Shown here: positions 39,812 to 49,118 of the stretch, piece by piece
How positions within the stretch are numbered: position 1 is the stretch's first letter
How the letters are laid out: each line of letters starts with the position of its first letter
NCBI RefSeq assembly: GCF_009765735.1
Contig: NZ_LMUW01000013.1
Coordinates: 53,963-117,962, forward strand
Direction of reading: 5' to 3'
Source of the DNA: Xenophilus sp. L33
GTDB taxonomy: Bacteria; Pseudomonadota; Gammaproteobacteria; Burkholderiales; Burkholderiaceae_C
DNA length: 64,000 bases
Position numbers and translations under genes: made by a program
Notes under the pieces: generated by a model
Database searches by the model: none
What the model was told of the DNA's origin: nothing
What the model saw: the letters and a program-made list of their open reading frames with translations, nothing else

Positions 39812-42090
39812 AGGCCGCCGCGACGACCGCGGCCAGGGACGGCCTCACGCGCCGCCATGCGCTGCAGGCCGGCGGCCTCGCGATCGCCTTCACCTGGCTC
39901 GGCGGCGCCGGCAAGGCCTTCGCCGCGGTCGACGCCCGCCACCAGCCCGAAGACGACGCGGCCGCGGCCGCCGACGGCAACCCGCCCTTCGCGCCCAACG
40001 CCTTCGTGCGCGTAGACGCCGACGGCGGCGTCCGGCTGGTGATGCCGATGGTCGAGATGGGCCAGGCGATCTACACCGGCTCGGCCATGCTGGTGGCCGA
40101 GGAACTGGGCATCGGCATGGACCAGTTGAAGGTCGAGCATTCGCCGCCGAACGAGGCGCTCTACGGCATGCCGCTGCTCGGCGGCCAGATCACCGGCGGT
40201 TCGACCAGCACCCGCGGCACCTACGACGTGCTGCGCGAGGCCGGCGCGGTGGCGCGCACGCTGCTCGTGAGCGCGGCGGCGGCGCAGTGGCAGGTCGATC
40301 CGGCCGGCTGCAGCGTGGCGCGCGGCGTCGTCACGCATGCGCCGTCGGGACGCCAGCTCGGCTACGGCGCGCTGGCCGCCGCCGCGGCGCGCTTGCCGAT
40401 GCCCGAGAAGGTCGCGCTCAAGGCGCCGAAGGACTACGAGATCATCGGCCGGCCGTTGCAGCGGGTCGATTCGCCCGACAAGGTGCGCGGTGCGACCCAA
40501 TTCGGCCTGGACGTGCGGGTGCCCGGCATGAAGATCGCCGCGGTCAAGGCCTGCCCGACTCTGGGCGGCCTCCTGCAGTCGGTCGACGACAAGGCGGCGC
40601 GCGCCATTCCGGGCGTGGTCGACGTCATCCGGCTGCCGAACGCGGTGGCGGTGGTCGGCGAGCACTTCTGGGCCGCGCGGCAGGGCCTGGACGCGCTGGT
40701 CATCGACTGGACGCCCGGCCAGAACGCCGGCCTCGACACCCCGACGCTGCGCGCCGCGCTGGCGCATGCATTGGCCAACGACAAGTCGATCGTGGCGCGC
40801 GAGGTCGGCCAGCGGCCTTCGGGCGGCACGCTGGTCGAGGCGACCTACCAGTCGCCGATGCTGGCGCACGCCACCATGGAGCCGCTCAACACCACGGTGC
40901 ACGTGACGCCGACGCAGTGCGAGATTTGGTGCGGCACCCAGGTGCCGGCGCGCTGCGTCGCGGAGGCGGCCAAGATCACCGGGCTCGCGCCCGAGAAGAT
41001 CGTGCTGCACAACCAGTACCTCGGCGGCGGCTTCGGCCGGCGGCTGGAGACCGATTCGGTGGAGCAGGCGGTGGCCTTGGCCAAGCAGGTGCCGTACCCG
41101 CTCAAGGTGGTCTGGACCCGCGAGGAAGACATCCGCCACGACATCGTGCGGCCGATGTACCACGACGACATCTCGGCGCTGGTGGACGGCGACGGCCGCA
41201 TCCTGTGGTTCGGCGACCGCATCAGCGGCGGCACCGTGCTCGGCCGCTGGGCGCCCGGCGCGATGAAGGACGGCCTGGACAGCGACACGGTCGAGAGCGC
41301 CGCCGAGCCGCCCTACGAGCTGCCGAACCTGAAGGTCGAATGGGTGCGCCACGACATGCCGCCGGGCCTCCTGGTCGGCTGGTGGCGCGGCGTCGGTCCG
41401 ACCCACAACCTCTTCGTGGTCGAGAGCTTCATCGACGAGCTGGCGCATCGCGCCGGCAAGGACCCGGTCGCCTACCGGCGCGCGATGCTGCAGAAGAACC
41501 CGCGCACGCTGGCGGTGCTCGACCTGGCGGCCGCCAAGATCGGCTGGGGGCAGGGCACCTTGCCGCCCCGCGTCGGCCGCGGCGTGGCGCTGGGCGACCC
41601 CTTCGGCAGCCGCGTGTGCGCGATCGTCGAGGCCGAGGTCACGCCGCAGGGCGAGGTCCGGCTGCGGCGCGCGGTGGTCGCGATCGACTGCGGCATCGCG
41701 ATCAACGCCGGGTCGCTCGAGGCGCAGATCCAGGGCGGCCTGCTGTTCGGGCTCAGCGCGGCGCTCTACAGCGAGATCACGATCAAGGACGGCCAGATCC
41801 AGCAGAGCAACTTCCACGACTACCGGACGCTGCGCATCGACGAGGCGCCCACGGTCGAGGTCTACGCGGTCCACAATCTGGAGGCACCGGGCGGCCTCGG
41901 CGAGGTCGGCACCGCCATCGCGGCGCCGGCGCTTTCCAACGCGATCTTCGCGGCCTCGGGCGTTCGGCTGCGCGAGCTGCCGGTGCGCCGGGCGCTGCTG
42001 GCACAGGGCAAGGACGTGTTCAAGCAGAAGGTGGCGACGGCCGATCCATCCGATCCGGCCGAACCCTCGCTCGCCGGGAGCCGAGCATGA
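39808..42090 (+). CDS. Molybdopterin-binding catalytic subunit (IorB-like), Tat-exported
   Basis: A 760-residue large subunit of an aldehyde- or N-heterocycle-oxidising molybdenum hydroxylase, closest in style to isoquinoline 1-oxidoreductase beta subunit. The N-terminus has a twin-arginine signal (R15-R16 in [11 protein letters not shown], hydrophobic stretch, then AFA), so the enzyme acts in the periplasm. Cofactor-binding GGGFGRRLE and the C-terminal [13 protein letters not shown] with the probable catalytic Glu are present. The start is GTG at 39808, coupled to the upstream stop. No FAD subunit is encoded; electrons go to the triheme cytochrome. Substrate unknown. No Mo-cofactor maturation genes are in the window. 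Confidence 0.93.
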   Translation: MKAAATTAARDGLTRRHALQAGGLAIAFTWLGGAGKAFAAVDARHQPEDDAAAAADGNPPFAPNAFVRVDADGGVRLVMPMVEMGQAIYTGSAMLVAEELGIGMDQLKVEHSPPNEALYGMPLLGGQITGGSTSTRGTYDVLREAGAVARTLLVSAAAAQWQVDPAGCSVARGVVTHAPSGRQLGYGALAAAAARLPMPEKVALKAPKDYEIIGRPLQRVDSPDKVRGATQFGLDVRVPGMKIAAVKACPTLGGLLQSVDDKAARAIPGVVDVIRLPNAVAVVGEHFWAARQGLDALVIDWTPGQNAGLDTPTLRAALAHALANDKSIVAREVGQRPSGGTLVEATYQSPMLAHATMEPLNTTVHVTPTQCEIWCGTQVPARCVAEAAKITGLAPEKIVLHNQYLGGGFGRRLETDSVEQAVALAKQVPYPLKVVWTREEDIRHDIVRPMYHDDISALVDGDGRILWFGDRISGGTVLGRWAPGAMKDGLDSDTVESAAEPPYELPNLKVEWVRHDMPPGLLVGWWRGVGPTHNLFVVESFIDELAHRAGKDPVAYRRAMLQKNPRTLAVLDLAAAKIGWGQGTLPPRVGRGVALGDPFGSRVCAIVEAEVTPQGEVRLRRAVVAIDCGIAINAGSLEAQIQGGLLFGLSAALYSEITIKDGQIQQSNFHDYRTLRIDEAPTVEVYAVHNLEAPGGLGEVGTAIAAPALSNAIFAASGVRLRELPVRRALLAQGKDVFKQKVATADPSDPAEPSLAGSRA

Positions 42091-43391
42091 AGCGCGCACT
42101 CGGATGGCTGGTCGCGCTGGTCGTGGTGGTGGCGGCGCTCTTGTTCTTCCTGAACCGCGGCGATGCCTCGCCCGGGCAGGCGCCGGTGCTGGCGGGTGCG
42201 CCGGCGGACGCGCCGCAGCTGGCGCGCGGCGAATACCTCACCAAGGCCGCCGACTGCTTCGCCTGCCACACGATGCCGACGACGGGCAAGCCCTTCGCCG
42301 GCGGCATTCCTTTCGTGCTGCCCTTCGGCACGATCTACTCGTCGAACATCACGGCCGATCCGGACACCGGCATCGGCAAGTGGACCGACGACCAGTTCGT
42401 CCGGGCGCTGCACGAGGGCATCCGCGCCGACGGCGAGCGGCTCTATCCGGCCTTTCCGTACACCTCGTACACGCAGCTGAGCCGCGACGACGTGCTGGCG
42501 ATCAAGGCCTATCTCTTCAGCCTGCCGAAGGTGAGCGCGCCGAACAAGCCGAACGCGCTCGGCTTTCCCTTCGACCAGCGCTGGGCGATGGGCTTCTGGA
42601 ACGCGGCCTTCTTCAAGCAGGGGCGCTTCGAGGGGGATGCGTCGAAGACCGCGCAATGGAACCAGGGCGCCTACCTGGCGACCGCGCTCGGCCATTGCGC
42701 CGAATGCCACACGCCGCGCAACCTGGCCTTCGCGCTGGAAAAGAGCAAGGACCTCGCGGGCGCGTCGCTGCAGGGATGGCGGGCCTACAACATCAGCGCC
42801 GACCCGGTGCATGGCGTCGGCGGCTGGAGCGATGCCGAGCTGGCCAGCTACCTGTCGAGCGGCCATGCCGACGGCCGCGGCTCGGCCGGCGGCCCGATGG
42901 GCGAGGCCATCGCGAACAGCCTGCAGTACCTGAGGCCGGAGGACACCGCGGCGCTGGTGGCGTATTTGCGCACGGTGCCGCCGCAGGAAGGCAAGGACCC
43001 GATCGCGATCGATGCCAAGGCGCCATGGGCCCTGGCATCCAGCGCGGCCGCGCCCGGCAGCACGACCGCCGAGGGCCATGCGCAGGGCCTGAAGCTGTTC
43101 GCGGCGGCCTGCGCGAGCTGCCACCAGTGGAACGGCCAGGGCCAGCAGACGCCCTATGCCGGGTTGCTCGGCACCCGTGGCGTGAACGATCCGGACGGCA
43201 GCAACGTGGTGCAGATGATCCTGCAGGGCGTGCACATGCGGGTGCACGACCGCGACGTCTACATGCCGGCCTTCGCCAGCGCCTACACCGACACCGAGGT
43301 GGCCTCGCTGGCCAACTACGTGATCGCGCAGTTCGGCAACAAGGAAGGCCGGGTGACGCCGGACGCGGTGGCGGCCCAGCGCAAGCAGTGA
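42087..43391 (+). CDS. Triheme cytochrome c subunit
   Basis: A 434-residue membrane-anchored c-type cytochrome. Residues about 5-22 form an N-terminal hydrophobic segment (LGWLVALVVVVAALLFFL), probably an uncleaved anchor. Three heme-attachment sites are present: CFACH (57-61), CAECH (204-208) and CASCH (342-346), spaced like the cytochrome subunits of alcohol/aldehyde dehydrogenases and nicotinate dehydrogenase. It should take electrons from the 2Fe-2S subunit and pass them to the respiratory chain. The ATG overlaps the previous stop (ATGA). Confidence 0.95.
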   Translation: MKRALGWLVALVVVVAALLFFLNRGDASPGQAPVLAGAPADAPQLARGEYLTKAADCFACHTMPTTGKPFAGGIPFVLPFGTIYSSNITADPDTGIGKWTDDQFVRALHEGIRADGERLYPAFPYTSYTQLSRDDVLAIKAYLFSLPKVSAPNKPNALGFPFDQRWAMGFWNAAFFKQGRFEGDASKTAQWNQGAYLATALGHCAECHTPRNLAFALEKSKDLAGASLQGWRAYNISADPVHGVGGWSDAELASYLSSGHADGRGSAGGPMGEAIANSLQYLRPEDTAALVAYLRTVPPQEGKDPIAIDAKAPWALASSAAAPGSTTAEGHAQGLKLFAAACASCHQWNGQGQQTPYAGLLGTRGVNDPDGSNVVQMILQGVHMRVHDRDVYMPAFASAYTDTEVASLANYVIAQFGNKEGRVTPDAVAAQRKQ

Positions 43392-43422
43392 AGGCCGGCA
43401 AGCAGTGAACGCCTGAAAGCGC

Positions 43423-43439
43423 GCGGGCTCAGCGCCCGC
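43423..43439. terminator. GC hairpin between convergent genes
   Basis: GCGGGC, TCAGC, GCCCGC: a perfect 6-bp stem with a 5-base loop, after the cytochrome gene and overlapping the stop of the convergent hydrolase gene. No T-run follows, so it is at best a partial bidirectional terminator. Confidence 0.3.
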
Positions 43440-44223
43440 AGCGCGGCAGCCCGGACGCCGCCAGCATCCGCTGCCACAGGCCGAACCACGGATCCCAGTC
43501 GTGGCCGCCCGGCGCCGTGAAGACGCGGTCGGGGGGCAGGGCTTGCGCCAGCACCCGATGGGTGGCGGCGAAGCGGTCGGACAGGCCGTAGCCGAGACTC
43601 ATGGGCGTGGCGCTGCCTTCGGCGGCGCCGCGCAGCAGGCCCTGGGCGCTGCGCCAGGCGGCGATCGAGATCTCCGCGTCGCCGTCCGGCGGCGGACCCG
43701 CCGGCGGCTGCCATCGCATCAGCCCGCCGGCCGCGACGACCGACTGCGCCGTGCGGTCGTCGCCGAGGTAGGGCGCCAGCAGCAGCAGGCCGGCCACGTC
43801 CTCGGGATGCGCATCGGCATAGAGCAGGGCGCCCAGCCCGCCGAGCGAGATGCCGGCCAGCCAGATCGAACGGTAGCCGGCCGCCTGGGCCGGCGCGATG
43901 ACGTCGGCACGCAGGCGCTCGAGGATGCTGCGGTTCTTGTAGTAGCCCAGGTGCGCGTCGGCGCGCACCACGTCGACCGCCAGGCCCTGGGCCTGCACCT
44001 CGGCGACGAAGCCGTGCCTTTCGAGTTCCCGCAGTGTCATGCCGCGTCCGGGCAGCAGCACCAGCAACGTGTGCGCCGCGGCGCCACAGCCGTTCGGATC
44101 GCGCCGGGTCGGCATCGGCACCACCGCTTCGCGCGGGATGAAGCCGCAGCCCGGCAGGCCCGATGCGGCGAGTGCCGCGGCAGCCGCGGCGGCCATTGCG
44201 TTGAAGCGCCTGCGGTCAGGCAT
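43429..44223 (-). CDS. Alpha/beta hydrolase, predicted lipoprotein
   Basis: A 264-residue serine-hydrolase-like protein. The N-terminus (MPDRRRFNAM, then an alanine-rich stretch) ends in a lipobox-like LPGC with C26, suggesting a lipid anchor; the RRR-F context may direct Tat export. The nucleophile elbow is GISLGG, and a late PGGHDWDPW segment offers the catalytic His. The ATG at 44223 is preferred to an upstream in-frame ATG because the extension is not signal-like. It may act on esters in the periplasm. Substrate unknown. Confidence 0.75.
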   Translation of the reverse strand: MPDRRRFNAMAAAAAAALAASGLPGCGFIPREAVVPMPTRRDPNGCGAAAHTLLVLLPGRGMTLRELERHGFVAEVQAQGLAVDVVRADAHLGYYKNRSILERLRADVIAPAQAAGYRSIWLAGISLGGLGALLYADAHPEDVAGLLLLAPYLGDDRTAQSVVAAGGLMRWQPPAGPPPDGDAEISIAAWRSAQGLLRGAAEGSATPMSLGYGLSDRFAATHRVLAQALPPDRVFTAPGGHDWDPWFGLWQRMLAASGLPRCGR

Positions 44224-44398
44224 GCCGGTCCATCGCAAAATTCTAGGTGTCCGCGCATCGCCGATACTTGCGACCGCAAAAATCGGTCCGCGTCCTACAG
44301 CGCGCGATTGCCGGACGTAGGAAAACCATTGGTAACACGATCGCGATGTGATTCCTGCATCCGGACGACTTCGACTCACATTGCAAAGGGCTTGCCGG

Positions 44399-44623
44399 AT
44401 GGCCAGGGTTTTGTTGTTGGTGATCGCCTTGCTGGCGGTCTTGCATCTGCCGATGTTCCCGGCCTTGCTGGTGATCTCGGCCACCCTGGCCTGCGTGCTG
44501 TGGACTTCCCGCTACTTCGACCCGCTGCCCGCGTCCAACGAGATCGTCCGGGCGGTGGAGCGTTCCCGGACCGCTCTCGGCGAACTGCAGGAAGCGCGAC
44601 CGCAGCGTCGACGCTTCGAATGA
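44399..44623 (+). CDS. Small membrane protein
   Basis: A 74-residue protein whose first 45 residues are strongly hydrophobic (MARVLLLVIALLAVLHLPMF and onward), giving one long or two short membrane segments. A charged C-terminal tail follows (ASNEIVRAVERSRTALGE). Its stop overlaps the ATG of the DUF3443 gene (ATGA), so it is probably co-translated with it. An in-frame ATG at 44348 exists but adds no signal-like sequence. Function unknown. Confidence 0.5.
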   Translation: MARVLLLVIALLAVLHLPMFPALLVISATLACVLWTSRYFDPLPASNEIVRAVERSRTALGELQEARPQRRRFE

Positions 44624-46017
44624 GCCGCGGTATCGGACAGGGGCGCCGTCTCGCGCGGGGATGGGCGCTGGTCGCGCTTTGCCTGATCTTCAGCGCGTTC
44701 GTCGCCGGCTGTGGCGGCGGTGGTGGAGGAGGCGGCGGCTCGCTGCCGATCGTCGGCTTGCCGGCTTCGAGCGCAACCACCGCCACGACCACGACCGCCG
44801 CGCCCGCCACCACCTCGACCACCAGCCCGGCCGCGACCACGACGGCCTCCGCGTCGACCCCCGCGACCGGCACCGCCGCCAGCGCCGCCGCTTCCAACCA
44901 GAGCACCACCAACGTGGTGACGATCCGGATCGACACCGGCCCGAGCGGCGCCACCGGCCAGGTCAACATTCCCTATGTCAGGGTCACGATCTGCCCGCCC
45001 GGCGGCAACACCCACTGCCAGACGATCGATCACGTGATCGTCGACACCGGCTCCTCGGGCCTGCGGATCCTGGCCTCGGCGCTGACCGACCGCTCGGTGC
45101 TGACCGCGGTCACCGACGGCTCGGGCTCGCGCTACGGCGAATGCACGCAGTTCGCCGCCGGCTACACCTGGGGTTCGGTCAAGCTGGCGTCCCTGACCCT
45201 CGGCGGCGAGACGGCGGCGTCGCTGCCGATCCAGCTGATCGGCGATCCGGACGTCGGCACCGCGCCCGCCTCCTGCCAGGCGCTGGGCGCCGAGCAGGAC
45301 ACGGTGGCCAAGCTCGGCGGCAAGGGTCTGCTGGGCCTCGGCGTCCTGCGCCAGGACTGCGGCAGCGCCTGCGATGCGGCCGCGATCGACGGCTCCTACT
45401 ACCTCTGCGGCGGCCATTCGGGCTGCAGCGCCGCGGCGATGCCGCTGGCGCAGCAGGTGGCCCAGCCGGTGCCCTTCTTCGCGGGCGACAACAACGGCGT
45501 GCTGATCCAGTTGCCGGCGATCGGCGCCGCCGGCGGTTCCAACGTGAGGGGACAGCTGGTGTTCGGCATCGGCACCCGGACCGACAACGCGATGGGCGCC
45601 GCGGTGGCCTATGGCACCGACGCCCGCGGCGCGATCAGCGCGATCGTGGACGGGCAGTCCTACCCCGATGCCTTCTTCGACAGCGGCTCCAACTTCCTGT
45701 ACTTCGACAGCGTCAACCTGCCGCGCTGCACGGCGCAGAGCTACGGCCGCTTCTATTGCCCGTCCTCGGCCACCTCGCTGGCCGTCACGGTGCAGGGCGT
45801 CAACGGCAGCACGGGCGCCTTCAGCCTGCCGGTGGCCGATGCGGTGATGACGCTCAACGGCGGCGCCGGCAACAACGCCTTCAACGACGTCGCCGCCGCC
45901 GACAACACGCCGGGGCGCTTCAACTTCGGCCTGCCGTTCTTCTTCGGCCGCAACGTGTTCGTCGCCGTCGAGGACGCGAGCACGCCGGCCGGCAACGGGC
46001 CCTTCATCGGCTTCTGA
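44620..46017 (+). CDS. DUF3443 family lipoprotein with pepsin-like DTG/DSG motifs
   Basis: A 465-residue exported protein. The signal peptide ends in lipobox VAGC with C31, followed directly by nine glycines and then a Thr/Ala/Ser/Pro-rich linker to about residue 95. The globular domain contains VDTGSSGLRI with D142 and, about 210 residues later, FDSGSNFLYFD with D354. These are the two motifs expected for the two lobes of a pepsin-like aspartic protease. Multiple cysteines may form disulfides. The family is uncharacterised as far as I know. The small membrane-protein gene overlaps upstream. Confidence 0.85.
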   Translation: MSRGIGQGRRLARGWALVALCLIFSAFVAGCGGGGGGGGGSLPIVGLPASSATTATTTTAAPATTSTTSPAATTTASASTPATGTAASAAASNQSTTNVVTIRIDTGPSGATGQVNIPYVRVTICPPGGNTHCQTIDHVIVDTGSSGLRILASALTDRSVLTAVTDGSGSRYGECTQFAAGYTWGSVKLASLTLGGETAASLPIQLIGDPDVGTAPASCQALGAEQDTVAKLGGKGLLGLGVLRQDCGSACDAAAIDGSYYLCGGHSGCSAAAMPLAQQVAQPVPFFAGDNNGVLIQLPAIGAAGGSNVRGQLVFGIGTRTDNAMGAAVAYGTDARGAISAIVDGQSYPDAFFDSGSNFLYFDSVNLPRCTAQSYGRFYCPSSATSLAVTVQGVNGSTGAFSLPVADAVMTLNGGAGNNAFNDVAAADNTPGRFNFGLPFFFGRNVFVAVEDASTPAGNGPFIGF

Positions 46018-46033
46018 GGCCGCTCAGACGCTT
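46013..46033 (+). terminator. Hairpin terminator after the DUF3443 gene
   Basis: TCTGAG, GCCG, CTCAGA form a perfect 6-bp stem with a 4-base loop overlapping the stop codon, followed after 3 bases by TTTT. It is a plausible intrinsic terminator. Confidence 0.4.
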
Positions 46034-46092
46034 TTGCGACTGCGCGCCTTCGGTTAAGGTCTCGCCGGCACGCTTGCTGCAAGGAGGCGCTG

Positions 46093-46593
46093 ATGGCGTG
46101 GTTGATCGTTTGGCTGTTGTTCGGGCTCCTGGCCGCCAGGCAGGTGGGCGATCCGGGCTCGATCGAGGGCGCGGAATTCGCGGTCTTCCTCGGCGTCGTC
46201 TGTGCCGCGATCAGCGCGGGCTCGCTGGGCATCTGGCTGGTGCGCAAGGCACGCCTGGTGCAACCGGTGCGCCTCTTCCTGCTGGCGGTGGTCTGCCTGG
46301 CCGGCGTCGCAGCCGCTTCCTGGTGGGCCCGCCAGGGCGATACCGACGTGCGCTGGATCGGCACCGGCCTGCGCGTGGCGGTGGCGGCCGCGGCCTTCTT
46401 CCTCCTGTCCTTTGCCGCGTCGGTCCTCGCGATCCTGCTGGCGATCTACGCACTGGTGATGCGGCAGGTGGAACGAAGCCGCGAGCGAAAGCTGCGCCGC
46501 CAGCGCGCCGCGCGGGTCGACCGGCTCGGCATGCCGATCGAGCCGCCGATGGGCCCACCGGATCCGCCGATGGACCGGCCGAAGCCGCCCTGA
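46093..46593 (+). CDS. Integral membrane protein of unknown function
   Basis: A 166-residue protein with four predicted membrane helices (about residues 2-15, 28-50, 58-78 and 92-122). A basic, proline-rich cytoplasmic tail follows (RERKLRRQRAARVDRLG, then repeated PP motifs). It has an AAGGAGG ribosome-binding site. I do not recognise a family. It stands alone and is convergent with the small DUF3606-type gene. Confidence 0.65.
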   Translation: MAWLIVWLLFGLLAARQVGDPGSIEGAEFAVFLGVVCAAISAGSLGIWLVRKARLVQPVRLFLLAVVCLAGVAAASWWARQGDTDVRWIGTGLRVAVAAAAFFLLSFAASVLAILLAIYALVMRQVERSRERKLRRQRAARVDRLGMPIEPPMGPPDPPMDRPKPP

Positions 46594-46600
46594 AACCGGC

Positions 46601-46810
46601 TCAGGGCCAGAGTTCGTGCAGGCCCGGCTCGGCCAGCGGCCGGCTGAGATGCCGCTGCACGTCCTCGGCCAGGTCGCCGACATCGCGCATCGCCAGCCGC
46701 AGGTCGGCCTCGCCGACGCCGAACTTGCGGCACCAGTGATGCACCTGCCAGGGCTGATCGAGCGCGATCACGCGCGTGTCGTCGGGCACTCGATGGTTGA
46801 AGTGGTGCAT
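46601..46810 (-). CDS. DUF3606 domain protein
   Basis: A 69-residue protein starting MHHFNHRVPDDTRVIALDQP. The rest (QVHHWCRKFGVGEADLRLAM, then a helix ending DVQRHL) fits the DUF3606 fold, whose members are small, stress-associated proteins of unknown function. The minus-strand ATG at 46808-46810 is preceded by GGAGAGAG. It sits 7 bases from the convergent membrane-protein gene. Confidence 0.75.
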   Translation of the reverse strand: MHHFNHRVPDDTRVIALDQPWQVHHWCRKFGVGEADLRLAMRDVGDLAEDVQRHLSRPLAEPGLHELWP

Positions 46811-46993
46811 GGCCGCTCTCTCCAGAAACTTGGGCGAGACCATGCGCTGCACTGCAGCACGGCGGCGTCGGCGAACCGGCGAAGCTGCTGCCAGCCGCCG
46901 GCCTACGACCAGTGACCTACATCCGCCGTCACCGGCGCGACGCCGGGGCGGCGCCATGCTGCTTACAGTTCTCGCCTGCAACGAAAGACCCGC

Positions 46994-47392
46994 ATGCTCG
47001 ACACGCTCAGGCAATTGAACGCCACGGCTTCCTTCAACCAGTGGGCCGGCCTGGAAGTGGTTTCCGCCGCAGAGGGCGAGGCCGAGATCCGCCTGGCCTG
47101 GCGGCCCGAGGCGCTCGGCCAGTACGCCGGCTTCCTGCACTCGGCATTGATCGGCGGCATGCTCGACACCGCCTGCGGCTTCGCCGCCTTCACCGTGGCC
47201 GGCAAGGTCATGGCCTCGCACTTCTCGGTCAACTGCCTGGCGCCGGGCATCGGGCGCACGTTCACCTGCCGCGGCCGCGTGGTGAAGGCCGGCCGCAAGC
47301 AGGTCTTCGCGTCGGCCGAACTGCTGGCCGAAGGCGAGGACGGCACGCACAAGCTGATCGCCACCGGCAACGCGATCCTGGTGCCGGTGTAG
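46994..47392 (+). CDS. PaaI-type hotdog thioesterase
   Basis: A 132-residue single-domain hotdog protein of the PaaI/YigI type. The HSALIGGMLDTACGFAAF region matches the family's catalytic helix, where an Asp in the second half attacks the thioester. MASHFSVNCLAPG and the final ATGNAILVPV strands complete the fold. It likely hydrolyses acyl- or aryl-CoA esters as a salvage enzyme. It precedes the acyl-CoA ligase gene by 21 bases, so the two probably form an operon. Confidence 0.88.
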   Translation: MLDTLRQLNATASFNQWAGLEVVSAAEGEAEIRLAWRPEALGQYAGFLHSALIGGMLDTACGFAAFTVAGKVMASHFSVNCLAPGIGRTFTCRGRVVKAGRKQVFASAELLAEGEDGTHKLIATGNAILVPV

Positions 47393-47413
47393 CGTTCCTT
47401 TAAGCTCGCCGCC

Positions 47414-49114
47414 ATGACTCAACATCCCTGGATCTCCTCCTATCCCCCGGGCATGCGCTGGGACGCCGAACTGCCCCTGAAGCCGATCGCGCAGTTCCTC
47501 GACGACGCCGTGGCCCAATGGCCCGACCTTCCGTGCGTCGAATTCATGGGCCGCGTCATCAGCTACCGCGAACTCGGCGAGCTGAGCGACCGCTGCGCCA
47601 AGGGCTTGAGAGCGCTCGGCGTCGGCCCGGGCGTGCACGTCGGGCTCTTCCTGCCCAACACGCCGCACTACCCGATCGCCTTCTTCGGCGTGCTCAAGGC
47701 CGGTGGCGTGGTGGTCAACTATTCGCCGCTCGATGCCGAGCGCGTGCTGGCGCACAAGGTCGAGGACAGCCGCACCGACATCCTGGTGACGCTCGACCTG
47801 GCGGTGCTCTATCCGCAGATGGCGCGCATCCTTCCCGAGTCGCGGCTGCGCAAGCTGGTGGTCGGCAGCCTGGCCGAATACAGCGGCGCGCCCGACGCGG
47901 TGCGCGGTGCCATGCAGGCCGGCGGCCAGTTGGCAGTGGTGCCGCAGGACGAGCGGCACATGAGCTTCGCCCAGCTCCTCGACAACGACGGCCAGGGCGT
48001 GGTTCGCGCGCCGCTCGGCGACCTGGCGACCGAGCTGGCGGTGCTGCAGTACACCGGCGGCACCACCGGCCTGCCCAAGGGCGCGATGCTCACGCACGGC
48101 AATCTCGCGGCGGCCAGCGCGCAATACCTCGAATCGACCAAGGGCGATCCGCCGGTGCTCGAGCAGGGTATCGAGCGGGTGCTGGTGGTGCTGCCGCTCT
48201 TCCACATCTATGCGCTCAGCGCGGCGATGCTGCTGGGCATGCGGCTCGGTGCCGCGCTGGTGCTGCACACCCGCTTCGACGTCGACGCGGTTTTGAAGGA
48301 AATCTCGGCCAGCCGCATCAGCGTCTTTCCCGGCGTGCCGACGATGTACACCGCGATGCTGGCGCGCGCCGGCGCGGTCGGCGCCGACCTGCGCTCGCTC
48401 AAGTTCTGCGGCTCGGGCGGCGCGCCGCTGCCGGTGGAGATCGAGCAGCGCTTCTTCGAGATGACCGGCTGCCACCTGAACGAAGGCTGGGGCATGACCG
48501 AGACCTCGCCCTCGGGCACCTTCACGCCGGCACGCGGCGTCCGCCACCCGGGCTCCTGCGGCATGCCGCTGCCCGGTGTCGACATCGAGCTGATCGCGCT
48601 CGACGGCTCGGGCCGCACGGTCGCGGCCGGCGAGCCGGGCGAGCTGTGCATCAAGGGCCCGAACGTGATGCTCGGCTACTGGAACAAGCCGGAGGCCACG
48701 CGCGAGTCGATGACCCGCGACGGCTTCTTCAAGAGCGGCGACGTCGCCCGCATGGACGCCGAAGGCTGGCTCTACATCGTCGACCGCACCAAGGACATGC
48801 TGCTGTGCGGCGGCTTCAACGTCTATCCGCGGGTGCTGGAGGAGGCCATCTACGAGCATCCGTCGGTGGCCGAGGTCTGTGTGATCGGCCTGCCGGACGA
48901 CTACCGCGGCCAGTCGCCCAAGGCCTTCGTGGTGCTGAAGGCCGGCGCCGAGCCGCTGGAGCTCGATGCGCTCAAGGCGTTCCTGAAGGACCGCCTGGGC
49001 AAGCACGAGATGATCGGCCACCTGGAGGTGCGCGCCGAGCTGCCGAAGACGCCGGTCGGCAAGCTCTCCAAGCGCGAGCTGATCGACGAGGAGGCGCGCA
49101 AGCGCGGCGCCTGA
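47414..49114 (+). CDS. Long-chain-type fatty acid-CoA ligase (AMP-forming)
   Basis: A 566-residue ANL-superfamily ligase. The P-loop motif is YTGGTTGLPKGAMLTH. GWGMTETSPSGTF and KSGDVARMDAEGWLYIVDRTKD are the A5 and A7/A8 motifs, and a C-terminal PKTPVGKLSKREL carries the catalytic lysine. It should activate a medium- or long-chain acid to its CoA ester with ATP. It is co-directional with the thioesterase gene and almost touches the convergent GMC gene (4-base gap), so read-through antisense transcription is possible. Chain-length preference is not readable. Confidence 0.92.
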   Translation: MTQHPWISSYPPGMRWDAELPLKPIAQFLDDAVAQWPDLPCVEFMGRVISYRELGELSDRCAKGLRALGVGPGVHVGLFLPNTPHYPIAFFGVLKAGGVVVNYSPLDAERVLAHKVEDSRTDILVTLDLAVLYPQMARILPESRLRKLVVGSLAEYSGAPDAVRGAMQAGGQLAVVPQDERHMSFAQLLDNDGQGVVRAPLGDLATELAVLQYTGGTTGLPKGAMLTHGNLAAASAQYLESTKGDPPVLEQGIERVLVVLPLFHIYALSAAMLLGMRLGAALVLHTRFDVDAVLKEISASRISVFPGVPTMYTAMLARAGAVGADLRSLKFCGSGGAPLPVEIEQRFFEMTGCHLNEGWGMTETSPSGTFTPARGVRHPGSCGMPLPGVDIELIALDGSGRTVAAGEPGELCIKGPNVMLGYWNKPEATRESMTRDGFFKSGDVARMDAEGWLYIVDRTKDMLLCGGFNVYPRVLEEAIYEHPSVAEVCVIGLPDDYRGQSPKAFVVLKAGAEPLELDALKAFLKDRLGKHEMIGHLEVRAELPKTPVGKLSKRELIDEEARKRGA

Positions 49115-49118
49115 ACCG

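Noticed and set aside
39136..42090. Longer molybdenum subunit starting at 39136
   Set aside because: The extra part reads the 2Fe-2S gene in the wrong frame. GTG at 39808 gives a proper Tat signal and couples to the upstream stop.
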